Positions 18,066 through 25,988 of a DNA stretch of 64,000 nt are shown piece after piece. The notes beneath the pieces are model-generated. The model did not search any database. It worked only from the letters and a program-made list of their open reading frames with translations, and had not been told where the DNA came from. The DNA is from Tessaracoccus flavescens. Its GTDB lineage: Bacteria; Actinomycetota; Actinomycetes; Propionibacteriales; Propionibacteriaceae. The stretch spans positions 1,178,001 through 1,242,000 of the forward strand of contig NZ_CP019607.1 in NCBI RefSeq assembly GCF_001998865.1. The letters are read 5' to 3'. Positions within the stretch are counted from its first letter, which is position 1. The number at the start of each line of letters is the position of its first letter. The translations under genes and the position numbers were made by a program.

Positions 18066-18707
18066 GTGGAAGTACGCGTCGTTCAGCATCCCCTCGTCGA
18101 TCACAAGCTCTCGCTGCTGCGCAGCAAGACGACCCCGCAGCCGAATTTCCGGAAGCTGGTCGACGAACTGGTCACCCTCCTCGCCTACGAGGCGACGTTC
18201 GGAGTGCGCGTCAACGAGGTCGACATCGAGACCCCGATCACGATGACGAAGGGCACCCGCCTCGCGAACCCGGCCCCGCTGGTCGTCCCCATTCTCCGCG
18301 CTGGCCTCGGCATGCTCGACGGCATGCTCCGCCTCGTCCCGACGGCAGAGGTCGGCTTCCTCGGCATGATCCGCGACGAGGAGACGCTCCAGCCCATGAC
18401 CTACGCCGAGCGCCTCCCGCAGGACCTGTCCGGGCGCCAGTGCTACGTCCTCGACCCGATGCTCGCCACGGGCGGCTCGCTCGGCGGGGCGGTGCAGTTC
18501 CTGGTCGACCGCGGCGCCGACGACATCACCTGCATCTGCCTGCTCGCCGCCCCCGAGGGCATCGAGAAGCTGCAGGGCCTGCTGTCCGACCTCAAGGTTC
18601 CGTGCAGCCTCGTCGTCGCTGCCGTCGACGAGAAGCTCGACGAGAACGGCTACATCGTGCCCGGGCTCGGCGACGCCGGCGACCGCCTCTACGGCCTGGC
18701 CCAGTAG
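18066..18707 (+). CDS. upp: uracil phosphoribosyltransferase
   Basis: 213 aa. Salvages uracil with PRPP to UMP. The PRPP loop reads [29 protein letters not shown] and the C-terminal [15 protein letters not shown] (uracil binding) are present. GTG start giving [14 protein letters not shown], the normal UPRTase N-terminus. It is divergent from the TadA-associated gene, with 117 bp between. Confidence 0.95.
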   Translation: MEVRVVQHPLVDHKLSLLRSKTTPQPNFRKLVDELVTLLAYEATFGVRVNEVDIETPITMTKGTRLANPAPLVVPILRAGLGMLDGMLRLVPTAEVGFLGMIRDEETLQPMTYAERLPQDLSGRQCYVLDPMLATGGSLGGAVQFLVDRGADDITCICLLAAPEGIEKLQGLLSDLKVPCSLVVAAVDEKLDENGYIVPGLGDAGDRLYGLAQ

Positions 18708-18749
18708 CAGCCCGCAGGTCGGCCTGTGCCGTGAGCCGACGCGGCTCCC

Positions 18750-18821
18750 GCGCACAGTTCTACGGTGAGCGAGACAGGTGCCAATAGAGGCACGAGTCGC
18801 GCTCCTCGTAGATCTGTGCAC
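18750..18821. repeat. 72-bp palindromic repeat, copy C
   Basis: 33-bp arms around the centre AATAGA; ends in TAGATCTGTGCAC. The left arm begins GCGCAC instead of GTGCAC. Confidence 0.8.
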
Positions 18822-18931
18822 GCCACCCCCTGACATCCAGGGCCACGTCGGTAGGTCCCGCTGCCACTGCAACTCAGCCCGGTCGCCGCCCGAGGCCACC
18901 GCAACCCAGAACCTCGCCTAGCGCAGCTCCC

Positions 18932-19003
18932 GAGCACAGTTCTACGGTGAGCGAGATCGCCGCCAATAGAGGCACGAGTCGCGCTCCTCGTAGATCTGTG
19001 CAC
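18932..19003. repeat. 72-bp palindromic repeat, copy D
   Basis: Same size, orientation and AATAGA centre as copy C, 182 bp away; the right arms of C and D are nearly identical. Confidence 0.8.
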
Positions 19004-19162
19004 GCCAACCCCGACAGCACAGGACATCCCGGGCGACCTAGGCCAATCCGCCGCAGCCTGCCCAACCGCGGGGTCTACCACAGGCGACGGTTCACCCCGG
19101 GCCTCTCGGACGCCGGTCCGCGACTTTGCGTCACCCAGAACCGCCCTGACGACCAGGTATGC

Positions 19163-20119
19163 CTAGACCGACGGCGCGTCCCACCAGCCGAGGACCCGCA
19201 GGGCGTGGAAGGTGACCCACTTCGACGGCTCGCCTCCGTCGACGTCGACCTCGAACCACACCGCGCCCGGATGCCTGCGTGCCTGCAGCCAGGTGCCGTC
19301 GCTCTGCCGCGCCGCCCGCACCACGTCGACGGCGTCCGCCAGGCGCGGATCGGGCGCGACGCCGTCGTGCAGGGAGGCGGCCCGGAAGTGGTCGAGCGCC
19401 GTCAGCGCGTTGTAGAACGACCTGAACGGCCAGGCGAACTTGTCGACCCACGGCCCGATCGGTTCGCCGTCGGAGAGCCGCCACAGCAGCCGACGCTCGA
19501 GCAGATACTCCTGACCGCGCTGACGCGCCTGCCGGAGGGTGTCGTCGCCGGTCCTGATCTCGTGGTCGAGCATGCCCTTCACGCCGTTGAGCGTCGAGAC
19601 GACCGACGAACGGGTCGCGCCCTCCACCCACTCGCAGTTCCAGCCGCCGTCGTCAAGCTGGTGAGCGGGGAACCAGTCGCGCAGGCCGGACATGTCGCGA
19701 CCCAGCCACGCCCCGTTGGCGAGGGTGAACGCGTTGATGCAGACGTCGACCTCGCCGTCCCAGTAGGGAAGATCGTCGTACTCCCACCGCGAGTTGCGCT
19801 CGATCCTGTCTCCCGTGTCCCCGAGCACCGAAGGGTCGAGGCCGAACTCGCGCAGAAGGTTCAGCGACCACGTGGTCGCCGTCCACGGCTGGCCAGGCTC
19901 CGGATTCTCGAACTCGAAGCCGGCCGGGAAGAACGCTCCGCCCGCCCATTGTCCGTCCGGGTCCTGGAGGGCGAGCAGCCGCGCGCCGAAGCCCTCGGTC
20001 GCGACCCGTGCGCGCGTGCGCTGCCATTGATCCTCGGGACGGCGCAGCAGGTCGCGCTCGACCTGCCAGCGCAGCGCCGGATCGGAGTCGAGCAGCCACT
20101 CATGGACGTCGTCGTTCAT
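19163..20119 (-). CDS. squalene-cyclase/prenyltransferase-fold protein
   Basis: 318 aa. Repeated QW-like helical-barrel features are visible (DPDGQWAGGAFFPAGFEF, QLDDGGWNCEW, ARQSDGTWLQARRHPG) as in alpha6/alpha6 terpene-cyclase folds, but I see no DxDD cyclase motif and the protein is half the usual length of a cyclase. Function unknown; common in soil actinobacteria. Start ATG 20119 is supported by TACGCT (20126-20131) 6 nt upstream, a leaderless promoter, divergent from that of the next gene. Confidence 0.7.
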   Translation of the reverse strand: MNDDVHEWLLDSDPALRWQVERDLLRRPEDQWQRTRARVATEGFGARLLALQDPDGQWAGGAFFPAGFEFENPEPGQPWTATTWSLNLLREFGLDPSVLGDTGDRIERNSRWEYDDLPYWDGEVDVCINAFTLANGAWLGRDMSGLRDWFPAHQLDDGGWNCEWVEGATRSSVVSTLNGVKGMLDHEIRTGDDTLRQARQRGQEYLLERRLLWRLSDGEPIGPWVDKFAWPFRSFYNALTALDHFRAASLHDGVAPDPRLADAVDVVRAARQSDGTWLQARRHPGAVWFEVDVDGGEPSKWVTFHALRVLGWWDAPSV

Positions 20120-20181
20120 GGAGGAAGCGTAAACACAGGGGCCGACGGTCCGGCCGACAACGCCTCGGATAGCGTGGCCAC

Positions 20182-20946
20182 GTGGCCGGTACGAAGAACT
20201 CTGGTTGGGTTCCGCAGCAGCACGGGGCATGGGCGATGATCGTCGTGCCCTATCTCACGGGCCTCGCGCTCGCAGCCCCGCACCGCCAGCTCGACCTCGG
20301 CGACCTGTTCCTCGGTCTCACCTGGCTGGTCGGTTACTTCGCCTTCAACGCCGCGACGCTGACCCTCAAGTCGCCCGCCAAGCGGCGCGCCCGCTACTAC
20401 GTTCCGCTGGCGACCTACACGGGGGCCGCGAGCGCGTTCGGCCTCGTCACCCTCGTCTTCAAGGGCTGGCCGCTGCTGTGGTGGGTGCCGCCCTACGCCG
20501 TCGTGCTCGGCACCTCGCTCTGGCTGGCGGCAAGCAAACGGGAGCGCAGCCTGCTCTCCGGGGTGCTGACCATCGTGGCGTCGTCCGGCCTGATGGGCGT
20601 GCTGCGGCTCTGGCCGGGGGCCCCGGCGCTGGAATGGCGCGAGTGGGCGGTGATGGCCGTCGTCACGCTGTACTTCATCGGGACGGTGCTGCACGTCAAG
20701 GCGCTGATCCGCGAACGCAACGACCCACGCTCGGCGCCCCGCTGCATCGCCTACCACGCGGTGCTCGCGGTGTTGATCGTCGGCGCCGTCGCCGCCGGCT
20801 GGCTGACCTGGTGGTGGACCCCGTGGGCGCTCCTGCTGGTGGTCCGCGCATGGTGGATGCCGAGGGCGCGGAGGAAGCCGGGCGTGATCGGCGCCGTCGA
20901 GATCGTGAACTCGGTGCTCCTCCTCGCGCTCGTGTTGTTCGCCTGA
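20182..20946 (+). CDS. YwiC-like integral membrane protein
   Basis: 254 aa, about seven hydrophobic segments, with the family signature GWVPQQHGAWAM at residues 8-19. YwiC-like proteins are conserved in Bacillus and actinobacteria, sometimes near nitrate/anaerobic genes, with no proven activity. The GTG start lies exactly 6 nt after TAGCGT (20170-20175), so translation is probably leaderless. Confidence 0.85.
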   Translation: MAGTKNSGWVPQQHGAWAMIVVPYLTGLALAAPHRQLDLGDLFLGLTWLVGYFAFNAATLTLKSPAKRRARYYVPLATYTGAASAFGLVTLVFKGWPLLWWVPPYAVVLGTSLWLAASKRERSLLSGVLTIVASSGLMGVLRLWPGAPALEWREWAVMAVVTLYFIGTVLHVKALIRERNDPRSAPRCIAYHAVLAVLIVGAVAAGWLTWWWTPWALLLVVRAWWMPRARRKPGVIGAVEIVNSVLLLALVLFA

Positions 20947-21033
20947 GCACAGCCTCGCTCACCTGCATCGCGACCTGATAACGATGCGGAAAAGACCATT
21001 CCGCTGGGCTGACCAGCGTGGTAGCGTCCGTTT

Positions 21034-21159
21034 ATGGTCGATGGTGATACAAATTCGGCCCTGCCAAGAATGAGCGGGATCGTCAAGCATTTCCCCAGCG
21101 CGAAGGCCCTCGATGGCGTGGACCTGGAAGTGTTCCCCGGCGAAGTGCACTGCCTGCTA
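21034..21159 (+). pseudogene. truncated start of a sugar ABC-transporter ATPase
   Basis: The first ~42 codons read MSGIVKHFPSAKALDGVDLE then VFPGEVHCLL, where family members continue into the P-loop GENGAGKST. Instead the sequence switches at about 21159 to island DNA. The original promoter is intact: TAGCGT (21023-21028 region) 6 nt before ATG 21034. This marks the left junction of the island that replaced the rest of the operon. Confidence 0.8.
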
Positions 21160-21301
21160 ACCCACACCACCTCACCAGCCACCCGAGAGGACTCACGACA
21201 TGCCCCTGAGAGAAGAAGACAGCCGCGCCGCGGTCAGGCCCAAGCGGTCCTCCAAACTCCCAGACCAAGGTCCGGCGCATCACCGGAAAAGGAACGAACT
21301 C

Positions 21302-21799
21302 ATGACGTCACCAGGCGACGACTCCGATACTCAGACCCCGACACCCCCGAACCAGCCCAGGCCAGACATGACCCTCACCGACGAGCTGGGTATGCAGATC
21401 GCCAGCGAGATCAAAACGATCAAGGGACTCATTGGCCAGCTCCACCAAAGACTCACCTTCCTGGAAGGGCAAGGGCAAGGCCCAACTGCAGGCGGACAGG
21501 ACGACACGGACAACAGCCTCAAGGCACCGGGCAAGTTCGACGACTTCACCGAATGGCTCGACTGGCTGTTCGTCACGTACTACCTACGCGAAACCCTCCT
21601 CGAGGAACTCAGCACCAACACCGGCCTGCAAGAAGAATTCAAGGCACTCTACGTGGCGTACTGCTCAGTGATTGGTGAAGGCAACGCATCGTTCGCGTGG
21701 GTCCGCTGGCACGAGGCATTCGCCTCCCTGCAACACCGCATCAGGGACATCAGCGACCGGCATCGCACCGCAACATCAGCCCTGCCTGAGCAAACCTAA
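21302..21799 (+). CDS. hypothetical island protein (DUF4913-like)
   Basis: 165 aa. A disordered Pro/Thr/Asp-rich N-terminus is followed by TDELGMQIASEIKTIKGLIG and a C-terminal aromatic helical region (FTEWLDWLFVTYYLRETLLE ... WVRWHEAFASLQHRIRDI). The WxxWHExF-like tail recalls DUF4913-type proteins found on actinobacterial conjugative elements, but this is only a resemblance. GGAACG lies upstream of the chosen ATG; a start at 21200 is possible. GC is lower than in the flanks. Confidence 0.5.
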   Translation: MTSPGDDSDTQTPTPPNQPRPDMTLTDELGMQIASEIKTIKGLIGQLHQRLTFLEGQGQGPTAGGQDDTDNSLKAPGKFDDFTEWLDWLFVTYYLRETLLEELSTNTGLQEEFKALYVAYCSVIGEGNASFAWVRWHEAFASLQHRIRDISDRHRTATSALPEQT

Positions 21800-21846
21800 C
21801 CAGCCCACCGACCACTTGCTTTGTAACACAGAATCGAGCCCGTAAG

Positions 21847-21881
21847 CTTGGATTGTATCTCCCAGGCAGATACAATCCAAG
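21847..21881 (+). promoter_or_regulatory. abiE promoter overlapped by a perfect 14-bp inverted repeat (autoregulatory operator)
   Basis: CTTGGATTGTATCT and its exact complement AGATACAATCCAAG flank a 7-nt centre. A -35 TTGGAT (21848-21853) lies in the left arm and a -10 TACAAT (21871-21876) in the right arm, 17 bp apart. The -10 is 6 nt before ATG 21883, so the transcript should begin at or next to the start codon. AbiEi antitoxins of the type studied experimentally bind inverted repeats at their own promoter, so this is the likely operator. Confidence 0.8.
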
Positions 21882-21882
21882 T

Positions 21883-22965
21883 ATGAACCTAGCGGAGAAG
21901 CTCAGACGGCTAGCCGAGGTCACCTCCACACAGTGGGGGATGATCACGACCGCCCAGGCGAAGACGCTTGGCGTCTCCCGAGTCGACTTGGCGCGGATGG
22001 TCGATGCCGGGCACCTCGAACGCCTCGCACATGGTGTCTACCGCGACAGCGGTACCCCAGACGACCGCTGGAGCGAGCTGCGCGCAGCATGGCTCAGCAC
22101 AAGCCCGAAGCTTCTTGCGGAAGCGAGGGACCGCCGAGGCGGCGATGTCACGGTCGCTGGCGAGTCTGCGGCTCTCCTCAACGGAATCGGCGACCACCGG
22201 GCCCACCGACACGAGTTCGTCGCCCCACAGCGGCGGCAGACTCAGCGCAGCGATATCCGTTACAGGCAACGAGAACTCGACCCCGTCGACGTCACCCTGG
22301 CCGAGGGGCTGCCCGTCATGACGATGGAACGCACCATCGCAGACCTCCTCGAAAGCAACATCGACTTCAGCCTCGTCGCTGACACCCTGCGTGACGCTGT
22401 CAGTCGGCGCGACCTCGACCAGGAGCGCCTTATGGCGCTCCTGGCCCCGCTGGCCGCCCGCAACGGACTGCCCACGGGTGACGCCCAAGGACTCTACGAC
22501 AAGCTCGCGGAGACGGCTCAGATCGACGCCGCCGAGGCAGGCGAGATGATCCGGCGCATGTCCACCCGCCCCGCGCTGCAAGAGGAACTCATGAAGTTGG
22601 GACTGGCGGGCTACGCGGCGACACTACGGGCGGAGCATCTCGCATTGCTTGAGGCGATCCGGCCAGTGCTCATCGAGAGGGTCTTGCTCGGAGAGACGCT
22701 TCAGCTCGCCGGGCTTGGGGATCTTCTCACAGAGACGCCTCAAGATCTTCTCGGAGAGACGCTTCAGCGCGCCGGGCTTGGGGATCTTCTCAGAGAGACG
22801 CCTCAATATCTTCTCGGAGAGACGCCCGCAGCTCGCCGGGCTCGGGGTCTTCTCGGAGCGACGCCTCAGCTCGGTCTACCCGGCCCCGAGCTGATCCCAC
22901 ACGACAACGATCCTCGTAGCATGACTGGGCCAGCAAGCGAGAGCGAGACGACAGGTGATGAGTGA
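21883..22965 (+). CDS. abiEi: AbiEi-family antitoxin with C-terminal tandem repeats
   Basis: 360 aa. Residues 1-60 are a winged-helix antitoxin/regulator domain (WGMITTAQAKTLGVSRVDLA, RLAHGVYRDSG); the middle is the AbiEi C-terminal domain (LPVMTMERTIADLLES). Residues ~268-330 are three 21-residue repeats of the form LLGETLQxAGLGDLLxETPQ, not usual for AbiEi. Neutralises the AbiEii nucleotidyltransferase and should repress its own promoter through the inverted repeat. No Shine-Dalgarno: translation is probably leaderless. It overlaps the toxin gene by 11 bp. Confidence 0.88.
   Translation: MNLAEKLRRLAEVTSTQWGMITTAQAKTLGVSRVDLARMVDAGHLERLAHGVYRDSGTPDDRWSELRAAWLSTSPKLLAEARDRRGGDVTVAGESAALLNGIGDHRAHRHEFVAPQRRQTQRSDIRYRQRELDPVDVTLAEGLPVMTMERTIADLLESNIDFSLVADTLRDAVSRRDLDQERLMALLAPLAARNGLPTGDAQGLYDKLAETAQIDAAEAGEMIRRMSTRPALQEELMKLGLAGYAATLRAEHLALLEAIRPVLIERVLLGETLQLAGLGDLLTETPQDLLGETLQRAGLGDLLRETPQYLLGETPAARRARGLLGATPQLGLPGPELIPHDNDPRSMTGPASESETTGDE
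22684..22872 (+). repeat. three tandem 63-bp repeats inside abiEi
   Basis: Units at 22684-22746, 22747-22809 and 22810-22872. Each contains two related half-units around GGAGAGACG / AGAGAGACG. The third carries one extra base early (ACGCCCGCAG against ACGCTTCAG) and one missing base later, so ten residues are frameshifted and the frame is then restored. Confidence 0.85.
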
Positions 22966-23869
22966 CCACTATCCCAATTCCAAGGGCGTCGCGCACGCGA
23001 TCACACTGGCTGCGCGCGCACATGCAAAGCGCACCGGTCGCAGTGTGCAGATGCTCGTCGAGGAGGAAGTACACCGCCGGTTCCTGAGTCGAGTGTTCTC
23101 CGAAGGTGATGAGTCGCAGTGGATCCTGAAGGGCGGCGCAGGGATGCTCGCCCGCGTCCCAACTGCTAGAGCAACGACAGACCTTGACCTCTTCCAAGAG
23201 GGATACTCCCTCGAACAGGCGCTGGAAGATCTTCGCCGTCTTGCTGCGGTCGATCTGGGCGACCACTTCCGGTTCGAGTTCAAGAAGTCGCAGCCCATCC
23301 TTCAGGGAGAGCAGAACCCGTATGCCGAGGGCTGCCGGGTGACCTTCGACGTCTACCTCGGAGTGACCCCCCGCGGGCCGCTACACGTCGACCTGGTCAG
23401 CTCGAAGGGCATCGTCGGACCTGTCGAGATGGAAGTTCCCAAGAATGCACTCGACCTACCTCGGCTGACAAGCCACCCCTACCGGGTCATCCCGTTGGTC
23501 GACCAGGTCGCTGACAAGGTTTGCGCCACGCTGCAGCTCTACAACGGGCGTCAGTCCAGCAGGACGAAAGACCTCGTGGACCTGGTCGTGCTAGCCCGCA
23601 CGTTTGACGTCGACGGCAGGCTCCTGGCCATGGCCATCGAGGGTGAAGCGCGCCGTCGTGGGATCGGTCCATTGACCGCCTTCCGCGTGCCTGTGGCCTC
23701 CTGGAAGGCCAGGTACGCACAGATGGCCGCGAGCGTTCCAGCGTGTGAGGAATACACGGACATCACCGCCGCAGAGAAGCTCGTCGCCAGGTTGATCGAC
23801 CCGTGCCTTGACGGAATGACCGTCGGGAAGACATGGCAGTCGCAGGAGATGGCCTGGTTCGACAGCTAA
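22955..23869 (+). CDS. abiEii: AbiEii/AbiGii-family nucleotidyltransferase toxin
   Basis: 304 aa (start GTG 22955, or ATG 22958). Polymerase-beta-like nucleotidyltransferase: ILKGGAGML (motif I), then TTDLDL with the metal-binding DxD about 20 residues later, FDVYLGV as the third acidic strand, and DQVADKVCATL with the conserved Lys. Such toxins arrest growth during phage infection, related enzymes by adding nucleotides to tRNA. The start overlaps the antitoxin end, giving translational coupling. All catalytic motifs appear intact. A strong terminator follows at 23944. Confidence 0.9.
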   Translation: MMSDHYPNSKGVAHAITLAARAHAKRTGRSVQMLVEEEVHRRFLSRVFSEGDESQWILKGGAGMLARVPTARATTDLDLFQEGYSLEQALEDLRRLAAVDLGDHFRFEFKKSQPILQGEQNPYAEGCRVTFDVYLGVTPRGPLHVDLVSSKGIVGPVEMEVPKNALDLPRLTSHPYRVIPLVDQVADKVCATLQLYNGRQSSRTKDLVDLVVLARTFDVDGRLLAMAIEGEARRRGIGPLTAFRVPVASWKARYAQMAASVPACEEYTDITAAEKLVARLIDPCLDGMTVGKTWQSQEMAWFDS

Positions 23870-23943
23870 GCCGATCGGTAGAGGCTGTTGTAGGGCGAGT
23901 CGGGCCGCCTCGCCGACGTCGCGCATATGAGGCTTACAACGAC

Positions 23944-23990
23944 AACTGGGTCGGACCGTTCATGAACGGTCCGACCCAGTTGCGGCTTTT
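23944..23990 (+). terminator. intrinsic terminator of the abiE operon
   Basis: Perfect 16-bp stem AACTGGGTCGGACCGT / ACGGTCCGACCCAGTT with a 6-nt loop, then GCGGCTTTT. It lies 74 bp after the toxin stop. It also follows the 30-residue minus-strand ORF and may serve both strands. Confidence 0.85.
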
Positions 23991-23999
23991 GGCGATTGA

Positions 24000-24092
24000 T
24001 CAGGCGCGACGGTTGATGACGATGGCCACAACGATCAGCGCGATCACGGCGACCTCGCCGACCAGGACCGCGATCTCCCAGGTCCCCAACAT
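24000..24092 (-). CDS. 30-residue single-pass membrane peptide
   Basis: Minus strand; residues read MLGTWEIAVLVGEVAVIALI then VVAIVINRRA: a negatively charged start, a ~20-residue hydrophobic helix and a basic RR end. AGAGAGGAA lies about 6 nt before the ATG. It sits 19 bp after the stop of the decayed secreted-protein gene and before the terminator at 23944. Type I toxins and small phage- or stress-related peptides look like this, but no antisense RNA is evident and no homologue is known to me. Confidence 0.5.
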   Translation of the reverse strand: MLGTWEIAVLVGEVAVIALIVVAIVINRRA

Positions 24093-24111
24093 GTCGTTCC
24101 TCTCTCTGGCT

Positions 24112-24518
24112 TCAGCCTTGCATTCCGCTCGTAAGGGTCAGGCTGGTGCCCGTTCCCTGGTTGGTCTTAAGCCAGTATGCGCTGGTTGCACCAGTCCCCA
24201 CGTCGATCTTGAAATGGCAGGTGCGCCGGACCTTGGCGCTGTTGATCCGTTCAAGCACCTGAGAGGTGACGCCTCCGACGCCGGTGCACATCGGGCCGTG
24301 GTAGGCAGTGATCGTGCCAGCTCCGCCCTTGTTCTGCGTGACGTTGACCTTTGTAACTGAGCGCGCGGGTGAACCAGGACTTGTATGCAGTGCAGCCCGA
24401 GTACCTCGTCTGGTAGGCGCTGCTGTAGACGGTGGTGCAGTCCGGCAGAGCACGGGTAGTGCGGCCAGGTTGGCCGAGGGGTGCGACATCGGGGATTTCG
24501 GCGCGGGTCAGCGAACCG
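24112..24518 (-). pseudogene. frameshifted remnant of a small Cys-containing, probably secreted, protein
   Basis: Two minus-strand frames join near 24362. Upstream: LPDCTTVYSSAYQTRYSGC and TAYKSWFTR. Downstream: VTKVNVTQNKGGAGTITAYH, GPMCTGVGGVTSQVLERINS, then CHFKIDVGTGATSAYWLKTN to a stop. The spaced cysteines and aromatic strands suggest an extracellular beta-rich protein. No family recognised. Confidence 0.45.
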
Positions 24519-24793
24519 TCAGCGAACCTCTCGATAGTCACCCCGGTTGACCAGCACCAGCTCTCGCGGGTCGAGACCGAGTTGGGTATAGAGGCTGTAG
24601 TCGCGGGCTGCGGCCTTCTGCCCAGCGTTGTCGTGGTCGGTGGGGCTGAGGACCACACCGGAGGGGGCGCAGTCCGCGATCAGCTGGCCCTGGGCGACGG
24701 TGAGCGCGGTCCCCAGCGGTGCGACGCCGACGGCCTTGCCTTCGCCTGCGAGGCTGACGGCGATCGCATCCATAGGGCCCTCGACCCTGACGG
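24519..24793 (-). pseudogene. fragment of a relaxase/primase TOPRIM region
   Basis: Minus strand: VEGPMDAIAVSLAGEGKAVG, then VAPLGTALTVAQGQLIA, SPTDHDNAGQKAAARDY and YTQLGLDPRELVLV. The VEGPMDAxAV and TDxDxAGxxAAxRD motifs are those of the DnaG-like primase domain at the C-terminus of actinobacterial MobF relaxases. It is cut at 24793, where the isomerase gene starts, and runs out of frame at its other end. It shows that a conjugative plasmid or integrative element contributed to this island. Confidence 0.65.
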
Positions 24794-25771
24794 GCAGCGC
24801 AGTGGGCCGACCTGCCGTTCGAGGAGGTGGCCAAGCTCGCCGGCGACTGGGGATATGACGGTCTCGAGATCGCGTGCTGGGGTGACCACCTCGACCCGTG
24901 GCGGTGGGAGGACGACGACTACATCGCGGGCAAGAAGGAGGTGCTCGAACGCAACGGCCTGCAGGTGTTCACCATCTCGAACCACCTCAAGGGCCAGGCC
25001 GTGTGCGACGACCCGATCGACCAGCGGCATCGCGACATGCTGCCCGACGTCGTGTGGGGCGACGGCGACCCCGAGGGCGTGCGGCAGCGCGCCGCGGAGG
25101 AGATGAAGCACACGGCCAGGCTCGCGGCGAAGCTCGGCGCGAAGACGGTGACCGGCTTCACCGGGTCGTCGATCTGGAAGTACGTCGCGATGTTCCCGCC
25201 CGCGTCGCAGGAACTCGTCGACGCCGGCTACCAGGACTTCGCCGATCGCTGGAACCCGATCCTCGACAAGTTCGACGAGGTGGGCGTCCGGTTCGCGCAC
25301 GAGGTCCACCCGTCCGAAATCGCCTACGACTACTGGACGACGGTGCGCACCCTCGAGGCGATCGGCCACCGGGAGGCGTTCGGCCTGAACTGGGACCCCA
25401 GCCACATGGTGTGGCAGGACCTCGACCCGGTCGGCTTCCTGTGGGACTTCAAGGACCGGATCTACCACGTGCACTGCAAGGACACGAAGAAGCGGATGGT
25501 CAACGGCCGCAACGGTCGGCTGTCGTCGCACCTGGCGTGGGCCGATCCGCGTCGCGGCTGGGACTTCATCTCGACCGGCCACGGGGACGTGCCGTGGGAG
25601 GACGCGTTCCGGATGCTGAACGCCATCGGTTATCAGGGCCCGCTGTCGGTCGAGTGGGAGGACGCCGGAATGGACCGCCTCGTGGGAGCACCCGAGGCAT
25701 TGGAATTCGTCAGGAGCTTCGCGTTCGATCCGCCTGAGGCGGCCTTCGACGCGGCGTTCTCGACGAAGTAA
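24791..25771 (+). pseudogene. sugar phosphate isomerase/epimerase missing its first residues
   Basis: The open frame begins right after an in-frame TGA and reads [20 protein letters not shown]; relatives have ~8 more residues (start ... [15 protein letters not shown]). The TIM-barrel remainder is complete: [56 protein letters not shown] and EWEDAGMDR, carrying the metal-binding Glu/Asp/His set of xylose-isomerase-like epimerases. Only an internal GTG (24827) could start it, so it is probably dead or weakly expressed. It marks the right junction of the island and, with the Gfo/Idh and ABC remnants, suggests a lost sugar/inositol pathway. Confidence 0.75.
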
Positions 25772-25778
25772 TGGGAGA

Positions 25779-25817
25779 GCGACGGCGGGCGGATCCCCGG
25801 ATCCGCCCGCTCGTCGC
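25779..25817 (+). terminator. hairpin after the isomerase gene
   Basis: GCGACGGCGGGCGGATCC pairs with GGATCCGCCCGCTCGTCGC apart from one bulge, with a 2-nt loop, 8 bp past the stop. No U-tract. Confidence 0.6.
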
Positions 25818-25988
25818 GCCCCTGGTTCGTCGAACGCGTCCCGAAATCGCGCCTATGGGTGAGATTCCGCCCACAAAGGAATGGATTTTCGGCACAGAAT
25901 CTCGGTCTGACCCGTCGGGATGCGCCCGCGGATGGCGCGCTGTTACTGTCTCCCGACATCGACAATGAGCGTCGAAAGGGACACACCG

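Larger units (their letters stand above)
18708..19162. other. intergenic region with two palindromic repeats
   Basis: About 455 bp between upp and the convergent squalene-cyclase-like gene. Contains repeat copies C and D and nothing else recognisable. Confidence 0.7.

Noticed and set aside
22684..22872. Possible CRISPR or VNTR array outside genes
   Set aside because: The repeats are in frame inside abiEi and encode a continuous peptide.
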